64,000 nucleotides of DNA from Heloderma charlesbogerti. Its lineage: Eukaryota; Chordata; Lepidosauria; Squamata; Helodermatidae. This document shows positions 11,693 through 22,500 of this stretch, piece after piece. The position numbers and the translations under genes were made by a program. The stretch covers positions 730,246 through 794,245 of the forward strand of contig JANEZZ010000470.1 in the NCBI GenBank assembly GCA_026122225.1. The letters run 5' to 3'. The notes beneath the pieces are model-generated. The model made no database searches. It was not told where the DNA came from and saw only the letters and a program-made list of their open reading frames with translations. Positions within the stretch are counted from its first letter, which is position 1, and every line of letters starts with the position of its first letter.

Positions 11693-12806
11693 ATTTCTGA
11701 ACAGCCCAACAGCTGAAGCTTCCCTTCCATTCTCTGTGGGAGTGAGGATGGTGAGCGACCTTTCATGCTTTTCTACCAAGCAGATAGAATTTGAGTGCTC
11801 TGAGCATCTTTTACAATCACCTTGTAGGATTGCAGCCTTAATACCATCTTGGACAATATCATGCCAACCCCAAATGTGCCACGTAGAGTGGTCAGCCTCA
11901 GTTTACCTGAGGTTAAGACCATGGCCAGTTGGCAGAATCCTCCTTAGGATGTAAATAACATATTTTGAGATCTACTGAAGTGAGCTTCCCAAACTGCTAG
12001 TATGGACTGGGAGGGGGATATTGTTTTCCTTCTGGTGGACCCCTTCTGTACAAGGGGTCACCAGAAATATGAGACCTCTTGACCCACCCTAGATTTTCTA
12101 GCTGCTTGCAGAGTTTCTGAGCCATATTGCCAAGGACCGCTCCCTTCATCCAGTCCTAAGAAAGAAGAGAAACAAAAGTGGTTTGGAATGTTTTTTGCCC
12201 AAAGCCAGAGAACACTGAACTTACAACCACCCCCCTTTTAAAATACTAAAATAAAAAAGCAGTCACTTTGAAACCATGTGGTCCTTCATGTGGGGAAGAA
12301 TTTACTGAGAATTCCATTTTAAAACAATGCAGCCAAATGTTCAGTTTAATTGGAAAAAAAGGAGAAGGAAGGGTGGGCTGCGGGACAACAAAAGTCAACA
12401 AACATACACAAAATTCCAAATGAAAACAAGGAAGTCAACATAACTGCACCACTGACATGTTTCCAGTTTGAGTAAACTCTTAGGTTTGAAAGCATATGCA
12501 AAGTTCATTGCTGAGGGGGTGGACTGAGACAGAGCATCTTGGCCTGCAGGAAGATGGTCTATGGAAGGCTCCAGAAGGAGTGAGTGAACTCTTACTTTTC
12601 AGTGAATCTCAGTACTGTGAAAACCAGCCCTTACCTTTGGGCAATTGCTGTGTTGTCCAATAATGTGGTTGCCTCCATTTCTGATGTCAGTGGTCTAGCC
12701 AGAAATTAAAGAATGGCGTTGTGCCTGGACCCACCTTTTTGATTATTCTAAAGATACATCTCAAAACACCCAACTGGTTGAGACAGTTAGGGAGCAATCC
12801 CTAGAC
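11693..12806. other. V2R intron 3 DNA, nothing recognised
   Basis: No exon, RNA gene or clear repeat ends were found. It is AT-moderate unique-looking DNA. The region near 12770 begins a diverged repeat also seen at 32220-32590 and 42250-42560. Confidence 0.5.
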
Positions 12807-13332
12807 TAGGGGTGGGCGGATCACTTACCTGGCTCCGTTCCAGGGATCCGTGGGGGGGGGATCCCTCCTTCCCCCTGGAATCCTTCCCTGCCAGCTCTGC
12901 TCCATGGCGAGTAAACAGAGCCACAGGCCGGGGCCGCCCGCAGCCAGACCGCCGTCCGCTGCTGGGCTGCGGCCGCCATTTGCATCCCTGCGTTGCTGTG
13001 ATAGGTTACGTATATATTTATGTAGCCTATCACGAAAAGAGCAGGGACGCAAATGGCATAGCAGACATTATTTGCGTCCCTGCTCTTTGCTGTGATAGGC
13101 TACATAAATACTTACGTAGCCTATCATGGCTAACGTAGCGAGGGAAGTGGCAGCCACAGACCGGGAACGCCATTCGCAACTGCGCAGACAGCCGACAAAA
13201 GGTAGGTTCCATCCCAGGGAGGTTTTGTGGGGTGGCGGGGGGATTGTTCTGTTCTGCCATGGACTCTGGGGGGCTGGATTCTAAAGAATCTGGCCTCACT
13301 GGAGTCCTTGGCAGAATTCTCCGCCATCCCTA
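12807..13332. mobile_element. Foldback hAT-like element, copy 4 (526 bp)
   Basis: It starts TAGGGGTGGGCGGATCAC and ends TCTCCGCCATCCCTA. Flanks CCCTAGAC and CACTAGAA agree at 6 of 8. Two palindromes, near 12990 and 13090. Confidence 0.75.
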
Positions 13333-14162
13333 CACTAGAAATTGTTTGAGGGGCATAGGATGCTGGAGATTCCTCTCTCCAAGGTCAGAGACAGCACTCA
13401 GACATCAGAAAGGGGAGCTAGAGATCTGACCCTCCTCTCCCACCCACCCCTCACAGCTGGTGTTTAAAGAACTGTGCTGGAAAATTAACCTTGGAGATGG
13501 GGAAAAGGGGGAGTTCCAATGGGCTATGGCTGGAGATATGAGCTCATATCTATGGCTATGGAGATATGAGCTCTCCTGAGCCTCTGCCAGCATCCTCCCC
13601 TCCCCTCTAAAATGCTGTTCCTAGATGGACTAAAAACTGGCTCCCTAAGTGGTTCAAAGCTAAAAAGCCCATCTAGTGAAAAATGAAGTGAGGAAGGACA
13701 GAAGGCAAAGATAATGCCTGCCGCTCCTCCTGCCCTGCATTGGATGACCAGAGCTCGGGAACCCTGATCAGTGAGGACACAATCAATAGGACTGTGCCCT
13801 TAGCCTATTAAAAAAAAATATGCGGTTAAGGTTTTGGTTGCATTTTTGGAGAACAAAAAAAGGGAGATAAGGTGAGCTATGCCTATTCAGGTTGCCTGGC
13901 AGGGGGCTAACTTCCTAAATGCTCTAGGGGTGGTGTTGAGCTATATCAGAAGTAGGGGTTTGTCACACAGAAAGAGGAAATGAGGCCTGTTTTTGTTGTT
14001 GTTGTTGCTGCTGCTGTTGTTGTTGTTTAAAGCACACATTGACCCTTGAGTTTAGGACCAGGCCTGAATCATATGACAGATCCGAGATTGAAATAGGCTG
14101 AACTGAGATATTGAACTTGGTGTCCTCTTTCCTAAATGCTGGTGTTTTCTCTGCCATTCTAG
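13333..14162. other. Diverged repeat and intron DNA before V2R exon 4
   Basis: GAGACAGCACTC and CCCATCTAGTGAAAAATG are shared with 32310-32570, so 12770-13670 is an old dispersed repeat of unknown class. A (TTG)n run lies at 13996-14030. Confidence 0.45.
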
Positions 14163-14390
14163 CTTCATCCTTACCTGAAAAACTCCCAGTTTTACAACAC
14201 TGCCATGGGTGGAGTGTATCTGGATGAGAAAAGAGACCTCGCAAGTGACCTCGACATTGTGAACTGGGTGGTGTTTCCTAATATAACTGTTGCTAGAGTG
14301 AAATTTGGGAGCATAGAGAGACGGGGATCCACAGACTTCATGTTCACCATTGATGAGGAGGCCATTGTGTGGCCCAAATGGCTCAACGAG
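14163..14390 (+). CDS. V2R exon 4 (end of ligand-binding domain)
   Basis: The acceptor is CTGCCATTCTAG (AG at 14161-14162) and the donor is GAG|GTGGGA. The 228 bp are open in phase 0 and encode LHPYLKNSQFYNTAMGGVYL, a following DLDIVNWVVFPN and a TIDEEAIVWPKWLNE end, matching the family pattern of V2R exon 4. The phase joins exon 3 to exon 5 without a shift. Confidence 0.9.
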
Positions 14391-15198
14391 GTGGGAGAAA
14401 TCATGCATTTCATTCCACTGTAGGTACCATCTCTGAAGATCTAATAATGGCAGTAGAGTGTATGAGCTTCTCTAGATGAGGCTTTCATTGTGCATTCTTC
14501 ACTCCTCACTCACAGGTGTTTACAGGTCACCATTCCATTTTTCTTCTGTTTTTTAAAAAGCAATTTTACAGTGATTGGGGGAGTGGGAAAAATCCAGGAT
14601 TTTTTTGCCAAAACAAAACAAAGTGCTAGTCACCACCAGTGTATTTGCATTATTCCATTGCACCAAAGTGCCACCTAGAGGTTATGTAGCCAAAAGAAAA
14701 GAAAGGAAAAGAACTTCATGGAGAGCTCTGATCATAATTGTGCAACAAAACTGGAAGTTGCAAGAGCGGGTTAAACAACTTCATTTAGAAAAGCTATGTG
14801 GGGCTGCCTTGGGATGCCGGTGTATTCCAAGTTGCAGCAGTCCTTCAAGATCTCAGAAGGGGGTCACTTCCCATCTCTGCTATCCAACCACGCAGTAGAA
14901 ATCTTGTCTTCTAGCACAGGCTGATGGTCACTTGGAACCGCAATGATTAATTCATCTATATAGAAACCATCACTGTGCATGACACTTTACCGGCTGAAAG
15001 AAGTCAGGTCCCTGTCCCAGCAAGCTTACAGTTTAACACTTGCCACAAGGAAACGACAGAGAAAGGGGTGGGAAGGATAAACAGGGGAGCAATACGCAGT
15101 TGTTTCAGTTGCACATAAATAGGCATAGTTGCAAGCTTCAAGGTGAACTTCGGGCTAGAGGAATGTTAAGAAGTTTGAATGCTGTATTTGCTTTCCAT

Positions 15199-15723
15199 TA
15201 GGGATGTACGAAAGTCACTTACCTTTTTGCAGGGGTGCTTCGCGGTGGGGGGGAGGTGCTTCGCTTCTCCCTCCAAAGTTCAGGCGAGGGGGGGAGGCGT
15301 CCCGCCTCGCCCGGCCGAAATTCAGGCCAGGGAGAAGCGCCCCGTCTCCATTTGCGTAAGCGCTTTTTTTTTTTTTTTCAAAGTCACCTGTGATAATCTA
15401 TGTAACGATTTACATAGCCTATCACAGCTGACTTTGGAAATCTAGCCGTGATAGGCTACGTTAATCGTTACATAGTCTATCACGGGGTTTTTTTTTACAA
15501 TTTGTAATGGCAGCGGCGGCAGCCGGTCTTCCGACCGGCTGCCGCCCCCGCCCCCCACGAAAGGCCGACGAACGGCCGCTGGGACCCGCTGCCGGGAGGG
15601 ACATTCGCCAAAGGTAAGTCCCATCCCGGGGGGGGGGGAGAATTTCACCGCCGATTTCGGGGGGCCAAATGCGTTGGCGCTCGCCCCCCCGAAGATTCGG
15701 GGAGAAATTCTCCGCCATCCCTA
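15199..15723. mobile_element. Foldback hAT-like element, copy 5 (525 bp), perfect TSD CTTTCCAT
   Basis: It starts TAGGGATGTACGAAAGTCAC and ends TCTCCGCCATCCCTA; CTTTCCAT is on both sides. It is a short form with two GTGATAGGCTACGTTAATCG-type palindromes and the GCAGCCGGTC palindrome (near 15515). It ends 60 bp upstream of V2R exon 5. Confidence 0.85.
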
Positions 15724-15782
15724 CTTTCCATAGATAAATTATCCATAATGCTTCCCTTGACGTTGCTTGTGTTTATGCTTAG

Positions 15783-15909
15783 ATCCTGCCTCTTTCCTGA
15801 TGCATCGAAAGCTGTCGCCCTGGATTCATGAAGATGGTTAAGGAAGGAGAGCCAGTTTGCTGCTATGACTGTGCTCCCTGCACGGAAGGCACCATTTCCA
15901 CCCGGGAAG
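15783..15909 (+). pseudogene. V2R exon 5 (cysteine-rich NCD3G linker) with in-frame TGA
   Basis: The exon follows the acceptor TTTATGCTTAG (AG at 15781-15782) and ends at GGGAAG|GTGGGT. The reading is [18 protein letters not shown], followed by [20 protein letters not shown], the cysteine-rich linker between the flytrap and the membrane helices. The TGA at 15798-15800 falls where family members commonly have an ordinary residue. It is compatible with a CGA (Arg) to TGA change at a CpG, which is an inference. The 127 bp give exit phase 1, as in other V2Rs. No exon track would call this because the open stretch is short. Confidence 0.82.
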
Positions 15910-16012
15910 GTGGGTGAGTCTGGGTGAAAGGGCAGCTATTGGGGAAGAGGGCAAAGGTTCAACCAGACATTTTCTATGAAGATATTTTTAAGGCATGTCT
16001 AAAGTTCTTTGT

Positions 16013-16747
16013 CCCCTTCATGGATCACTGCCTTGTTGTGGCGAAGGGGCTTGTGTAACTCAGTGAAGCCATAAGCTATGCCGTGCAGGGCCACCCAAGT
16101 CGGACAGGTCATGGCGGAGAGTTCTGACAAAATGTGGTCCACTTGAGAAGGAAATGGCAACCCGCTCCAGTATTCTTGCCAAGAAAACCCCATGGAACGT
16201 ATCACAAGGCTAAAAGATATGACGCCAGAAGTTGAGCCCTTCAGGTCGGAAGGTGTCCAATATACTACTGGGGAAGAGCAGAGGGTATTTCCAAGTAGCG
16301 CCAGAAAGAGTGAAGCGGCTGGGCCAAAGCCGAAAGGACACTCAGCTGCGGATGTGTCTGGTGGTGAAAAGAAAATCCGATGCTGTAAAGAACAATATTG
16401 TTTAGGAACCTGGAATGTCAGATCAATGAATCAAGGTAAGCTGGAGGTGGTCAAACAGGAGATGGCAAGATTGAACATCGACATCTTGGGAATCAGCGAA
16501 CTAAAATGGACAGGCATGGGCGAATTTAATTCAGGTGACCATCATATCTACTATTGTGGGCAAGACTGAAGGCAAAAGGAGAAGGGGACGGCAGAGGATG
16601 AGATGGCTAGATAGCATCACCGATGCAATGAATATGAACTTGAGCACATTCCAGGAGAGAGCACAGGACAGGAAGGCCTGGTGTGGTATGGTCCATGGGG
16701 TCACGAAGAGTTGGACACGACTGAACGACTGAACAACAACAACAACA
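16013..16747 (+). mobile_element. Bov-B (RTE) LINE, internally deleted, with 12-bp TSD
   Basis: The 5' part includes GGAAATGGCAACCCGCTCCA and an open stretch 16192-16569 encoding the start of the Bov-B protein, with the endonuclease segment GTWNVRSMNQGKLEVVKQEM and DILGISELKWTGMGEFN. At about 16560 it jumps to the extreme 3' end (MRWLDSITDAMNMNL and GTCACGAAGAGTTGGACACG), losing the rest of the endonuclease and all of the reverse transcriptase. AAAGTTCTTTGT flanks both sides (16001-16012, 16748-16759). Bov-B is known for horizontal transfer between squamates and ruminants. Confidence 0.9.
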
Positions 16748-16759
16748 AAAGTTCTTTGT

Positions 16760-17558
16760 TGCATTATCCATATTTTATTTCCCAACAAAATGACTTTGGA
16801 AGGTGGACCAGAGGGTGGGTGGGGAGACAGTAGATAATATGGGCAATCTCTGCACTTTCAATCATATGCAGGTAGGAACCTTCTGGTGCGTTGCCTGGGA
16901 ACCAGCTTTCATGTGCATAGGGCTTCCAACCTTGGAGAAATCTAGGAAGCCAGCCAGCTTCTCCTGCCCTGCACCTTCTCCCATTGAGAAGGCAAAGCAT
17001 ATTCAACCGGCAATTGCAGAAATTTCCAAAATTTATGGGCCACCTGAGTCTTACTGGATTGCTAGAGGATTCCTCCTGTGAGTTGACTGATGGCTGTTTG
17101 TTGCTTACATCAGTAGATGGCCCAGTGCATTAAACAGTAGGAGATGGGGGTCTCCTCGGATGCAGCAGGGCTGAGAGTGGTACCAAAGCTAATGACTTGG
17201 TGTGTGGTCTTGTAGCTGTATTTCCTAGCATCATCGGGACTGATGATATGGCCAGTAATAAGAAATGTCAAAGCAAGTTTTAGAAATAGTATGTACATTT
17301 CATAGAGTTTTAAGAGATGCCAAGAAAAGGCATACCTTGGCAGTGTGGGCATGGGAAGCATATTGATTTTGAGCAGGAATACGTTGCTTTTTCCCCATGA
17401 CATGTTATTTTATTTTGAAATGAAGTTACCAAATACAGACAACAACAAAAAGAATAAGAACATACATAATAATAAATTTAGGTGGGTGGAGGATGGACGG
17501 GGCAGGGATCAGCATTAACAGCTTCCAGGTGTCTTACGTCAAGCTCCCTGGTGTCATT
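16760..17558. other. Region between Bov-B and a MITE, no gene seen
   Basis: This is where a V2R transmembrane exon might have been expected. No seven-helix coding signature was found on either strand. Confidence 0.5.
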
Positions 17559-17925
17559 TAGGACATTTCTACATGAGGCTTTTATCCTGCACATTTACTG
17601 GGGCTTCTGTTCCCAGATTCTTTGTGGTATTAAGATCTCCTCCCTTACACCTGCTTTTTTCTGGGCAGTTTCTTTCTCTGCCTTTCTATAAGTTTCATTA
17701 TACAGCCACTAGATTGCACTTTAGTATTGTGGAATTGCACAGTTACACAGAAAGTTTAATGGTGCCATTTAGGGTACACCAGAATTTTCCTGTTAAGAAA
17801 GAACCTGTGATAGTGGTCGCAAAGCATGGGAGAGGCCCTGGAGGATGACAATGTTGTATAAAGGACTTGCAAACTACTGTTGAGTGAGCAATTACAGGTG
17901 TACAATAAAAAGCCTCATGTAGAAA
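17559..17925. mobile_element. MITE of the CTCTACAC/TGTAGA-end family
   Basis: Ends TAGGACATTTCTACATGAGG and AAAAGCCTCATGTAGAAA are near-perfect inverted repeats. A truncated foldback element begins at its right end. Confidence 0.6.
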
Positions 17926-18088
17926 TAGGGATGGATGAAAGTCACTTACCTGATCCCGAAGCTTGCTTCGCGGTGGGGGGGAGGCGCTCCGTCCCTCCCC
18001 TCAAAATTCTGGGCGAGGGGGAGCGCTCCGCCTCTCCGGCCGCGAAAGTTCTTTTCCTGCCAGGACGCAAATGGCGGCGGCCGTAGCC
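17926..18088. mobile_element. Foldback element, copy 6, truncated
   Basis: Only the TAGGGATGGATGAAAGTCAC end and about 160 bp remain. It breaks off in the middle of the AAATGGCGGCGGCCGTAGCC palindrome and joins unrelated DNA. Confidence 0.7.
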
Positions 18089-19541
18089 GCTAACACCTAG
18101 ATGAAGGTATCCCTGCTAAGCTAACCAGCTTTCTGGTTCCAGTACTTAAGTAACCCACTTGTGGCAACCTTGCTCTGTCTCCAAGAATGTGTTCCCTTAT
18201 TTCTAAGAATATATTCCAGTACTCACAATTATCTCACAACACAGAGAGAACTAATTGTATCTATTAGTAATCACTTACAGTTAGCATACAGAGGTTGTTA
18301 GGAATAACACTCCTATGAAATACAATGAATTCTTAACAACATTGCACATTACATTCATACTCTGTGACATCCCCCCTTGATAAGATTTATTGTATTGATA
18401 ACCTAACAGCATTAAACTGGGGAGGTACTGTCCATTAGTCTTGACGATACTGGTCTAGATGGACTCATGGTCTGATTCAGTATCAGGCAGGTTCTGATTT
18501 CTTTAAGAACTGCTTCCCATAAAGAGTTAGCACCATGACTGTGGCAGGAAATTCCTGGCAGGAAATTCAAGGAGAGCCCATTTTTTCTCTGGGCAATTTA
18601 ACAGAACTCCAGTCCCAAGTTTTCCCTCTAGTGTAAATGTGTTTTGGGTCTGGATGTGTCAGCAATGCCAAGTCCACCCAAGCACCGAGCAAGCAGTCGA
18701 TAGAAGTCGGACACAGCTAGCTTGTTGGGAATGAAGAAGACGTTCCCAAAGGGCACAGACAGATCCAGAGATTAGGAGGATCCACTCTGCCTCTCTCTCC
18801 TCACACAGGGGGACCTTCTGTCTCCAGGGTCTGTTGACAGCATGGGTCTTCATGCTGCAGAAAGAAAACAAACCAAACAGGGAAAGAGTCCATCTGGGGT
18901 GAAGTCAACATGATTCAGCTTCAGGAGCCACGTGCAGGTTCAAGGCAAGGGTGCTGCATATGGCAGGGCTTTCCTGAAAATGTGATGGCTGGAGCTGGGA
19001 TCTCCCTCTGGAGAGTTTTGTTCACTTCCTGTCCTTGCAGGTCATTCCTCACCCACCCATCCCTCCCTCTAGCTCCAGATCTGCTATCTGGCCAGGTTGC
19101 TCACTGGATTGAAGGGACCTCTGGGGCTTTGCAAGGGCCTTGATCTACCTGTGAAGGATCCCGAGAGGAGCCCAAGGACCTCCAATGGAACCTCTGCAAC
19201 TGTTGGCTCAATGGCATCTCTGACACTTCCAGTCACACACATTCTGGATGTGCTTCAGCCCAGATATGTTTGAGAAGGACCAGGGCGTGACCTGCTGTCC
19301 CCAGGACTGGCTTCTCCAGGCAATAACTGATCCAAACAGGGGAGAGGAAAGGTCCATCTGTTTCCAGCAGAAATCAAAGGGCAGAGACATGATCTCTGGA
19401 GGTGCCTCAGGGGTGGGTACTTATGAGTGTCAATGTAATCCCCGAAGGGCTTGAGGATATATTTAACTTGAGAAGCTGGACTCTCTCTTCCCCAATAATT
19501 TCCACAAGATGTGGCAATGGGATGGGATTCCCTCAAACTTT

Positions 19542-19583
19542 TCACTGCCAGACCTGTCTGACAATTACATTGTTGGTGACTTG
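19542..19583 (-). CDS. Possible class I exon 7 (cytoplasmic), weak donor
   Basis: After the acceptor TCCCTCTAG comes CAAGTCACCAACAATG, the counterpart of the exon at 62229-62269. The strong donor of that copy (GGG|GTAAGT) is replaced here by GTGAAA, so splicing may fail or shift. It is called only because the paralogous copy is clear. Confidence 0.35.
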   Translation of the reverse strand, partial: QVTNNVIVRQVWQ

Positions 19584-22500
19584 CTAGAGGGAGAGGAATG
19601 AGAAGGAATCAGTTGCTTTGGGTTGGAGATGATGCGATGGGGGGGGGGATGCCCTCTCTTTCTCATGCACATGCACTATTTATTTCTATCACATACACAA
19701 GTTGCAATTTACCCCAAACATCTGGCATATATTGGAGTATTATATCAAAGGAGGGAGGGGGGAGCTCACTTACTTGACGTTGCTTTGCAGCCATCCTGCC
19801 TTCTCTCTGCAGAGACAGAACCCGAGAGGTGGAGTTGAAAGGGACCTCCAAAGATCATCCCATCCCTCCCCCTGCAGTGAGGTGGGGCACTCAGATCCTC
19901 AACCATTCCTGGCAGACCCTTCACCTGTCTCCTCCAGAGCACTGGGAATATTCCAATAAGTTGCAGGAAGGGGGTACTGTTCCAGTTCATTAGTTCATGG
20001 GAATTTTGACCACAGGGAACGTCAAGGTCTCTATAGCCTTCAGGATGGTTTCCTGTGATTTCTTCCTTTTGCTCTTTCCCTTCCTCCCACCCACCCGGAC
20101 CTTCCTCTATTGCTGGGAGCACACGTTTGTTCTCTCCATGCCTGTAGAATACAACATTTGTGAGTGAAACCATTTTACCTGTTCTTTCTTCTACCAAAGA
20201 AGGGTGTGGTCTCCTTTTTTATTGTGGTAAGGTAGCCTGTGTGCATGTGGGACTGGTAAACACTCATTCTGTTTTGCCTCGTTGTTGTGTTTTTCTCTGC
20301 TAATTGCGTTTCTAACAGGATCCCATCAGGTTATGGGCTCAGGCACACAGAGCAGGTTTTACCACTGTTTTGTGTATGCCCCCCCCCCTTTCACACACAT
20401 AGAGAAGGCTAGGGTTTTTGTTGTTGTTGTTGGGTTTTTTGTGGTTGTTTTTTTGCTGCTGCTGAATATTTAGCAGAATGGCCTCAAACACTAATGGAGG
20501 TTTCTTTGGACGATTACCAAAACTGAATAGCCACAACTTTGAACAATGGAGAACCAGGTTAATTGCTGTATTAGAAGCAAGGTCTCAGGAAGGATTACAA
20601 AAGAAAAACCAGAAGCTGCATCTGAAGCACAGAAATGGCTGGAGAAAAAATGCAATAGCAAAGGCTATTGATGCATTAGACGATGATCACCTAAAACATT
20701 CAAAGAAATGTTAGACTGCCTCCAGGCAACATTTGGATTTACAAGTTCTAAGAGCTTCTCTACATGGGGCTTATATTGTCTAAGCAACATTGATTCCTCA
20801 CGGAAGTATGCGGGTCCTTTACATGACATTATCAACCTCCAGGGCCGCTCCCACAGTTTATTACCTTTAGTCTGCTTTTAAAAAGATTAGAGATAACGCA
20901 ATAAGGAACATTAATCCCATCTATCAGCTGTGTGTAATGATGGTGTTGCGCTATAATCACAGCAGCATCTAGTGGCTGTAAAATGAAACATATAGAAACG
21001 TATACAACTTCCCAAGAAAGGAAGTCCTCAATTCAAAGCATGTGTCCACCCATGTAAAGGAGCATCTTAATCCCACAAAGATTCCAGAAGCAGAAAGGCC
21101 CAGTCAGGTTGTGGGATTTCAGCCTTGTGTGATGAATCCCTAAGAGTCAGTCCATCTGGATCAGATAAATGTGTAAACTGAGGCTGAAATCCAGAAGAAA
21201 TTATGGCAGATATCTAACAGATTTGATCACAGTTTTTGATAACTAAAACTAACTGGGCTAGCATTTAATGTTGATCAAAACCTAGGATTTTTTATAGGAT
21301 CTCTAGGACAGAGTTTTAGAAGTTTTATCTCTGTCCTGGATAGGAGGGCTGGGCTAACTTTTAAGGATGTCTTTTCCTGCTTGAGAGAGGAATACATACA
21401 ACAGAATCTCCATCTTGATCTCAGGTATCTGGATCAAATTACCTAGTGAGTGGGGAGAAGAGGCAACATTCCCTTCCATTCTGTTCCAGCTTTTACACCG
21501 TCCCCCTCCCTAGTGCATCTTTCTCCAGCCATTCTCATGCTTCTCCTGCATCTTCTGGTTTATCTTTCGTAATGCTCTCTAAGACTGTATTTGCCTGTAG
21601 GACAACACTTCACCTTGTTTTCCCTTGCTCAGTGCTGTGGCTATTCAGTTTTGGTAATCTTCCAAAGAAGCCTCCATCAGTGCTTGAGGCCATTTTGCAA
21701 AACGTTCAGCAGCAAAATAAATAAATAAATAAAAATCTAAGGACTAGCCTTCTCTGGGTATGCAAAGCAGCGGGTGGGATCACAAGCAGTCTCGTAAAAC
21801 CTGCACTGCATGAACTGGGTCCCTGAACCTGATGGGATTGTTTGGCATTGCTGCCTCCCATTAAACAGGCAGTTAGCAGAGGGGGGGGGGGAACCCAAAG
21901 GCAGAACAGAATGAGCGTTTACTATTCCCACATGCACACAAAAGGTTAAAAAAGAGAGAGACCACACGTTCCTTTAGTGAAGAAAAGAAAACAGCTTTAC
22001 TCACAGATATCCTTGCAGAGATGGAGGTATATTGTAGCATTTCAAAAGGAGTTTGTTCAGCCCATTTCTCTGTTCTTTAACACTATCAGGATTGTGAGAG
22101 CAAGCGCCTGTGTTCCCAGCAGTGGAGGAAGGCAGGGGAGAGAGAACAGGAAAGAGTAAATGGGAAACCACTGTAGGCTATAGAGACCCTGAGGCTAGCT
22201 ATGCCCCAAGTCCCTATGCTCTAAATAGCTAGCTACAACACAGCCCCCTTCCTGTAACTTGCGAACGAAGGTTGCAATATTCCCAACAACAAAGACCTGG
22301 TGTGTATTGGAGTATTATGTTGAAGGAGGGGGGGGGGAAGTCACTCACGTGATGGTGCTTTGTAGCCATCCCGCTGTTTCTCTGTAGAGACAGAACCAGA
22401 GAGGTGGAGTTGAAGGAAACATCCAGAGATCTTCCATTCCCTCCCTTTGCCATAAGGCAGGGCACTCAGACTCTCAACCCTCCCTGGCTGATGTTCCTCC

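Larger units (their letters stand above)
233..15909 (+). pseudogene. Vomeronasal type-2 receptor (V2R), exons 2-5, truncated pseudogene
   Basis: Four exons in the order, phases and sizes usual for V2R family C GPCRs lie at 233-524, 9032-9838, 14163-14390 and 15783-15909. V2Rs detect peptide and protein cues in vomeronasal neurons through a large Venus-flytrap domain joined by a cysteine-rich linker to seven membrane helices. The first three exons are open. Exon 5 has an in-frame TGA at 15798-15800, and no seven-helix exon 6 was found before the MHC region begins. Exon 1 (signal peptide) would lie upstream of the window. The 8.5-kb and 4.3-kb introns are full of transposons. It is most likely a decayed or partial gene. 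An unseen exon 6 displaced by rearrangement, or a sequence error at the TGA, remain possible. Confidence 0.85.
18505..19970 (-). repeat. MHC class I 3' region, duplicon copy 1
   Basis: This stretch downstream of the first class I gene is closely matched by 44320-46975 and 60810-62700. Shared landmarks include AATGCCAAGTCCACCCAAGC, GTCTTCATGCTGCAGAAAGA and AGAGTCCATCTGGGGTGAAG. It probably holds 3' untranslated or flanking DNA of the gene. Copy 1 lacks the foldback insertions found in copy 2 and the MITE found in copy 3. Confidence 0.7.

Noticed and set aside
16192..16569. Open frame with an endonuclease-like domain as a host gene
   Set aside because: It is the start of the Bov-B protein, flanked by Bov-B noncoding ends and a target-site duplication.
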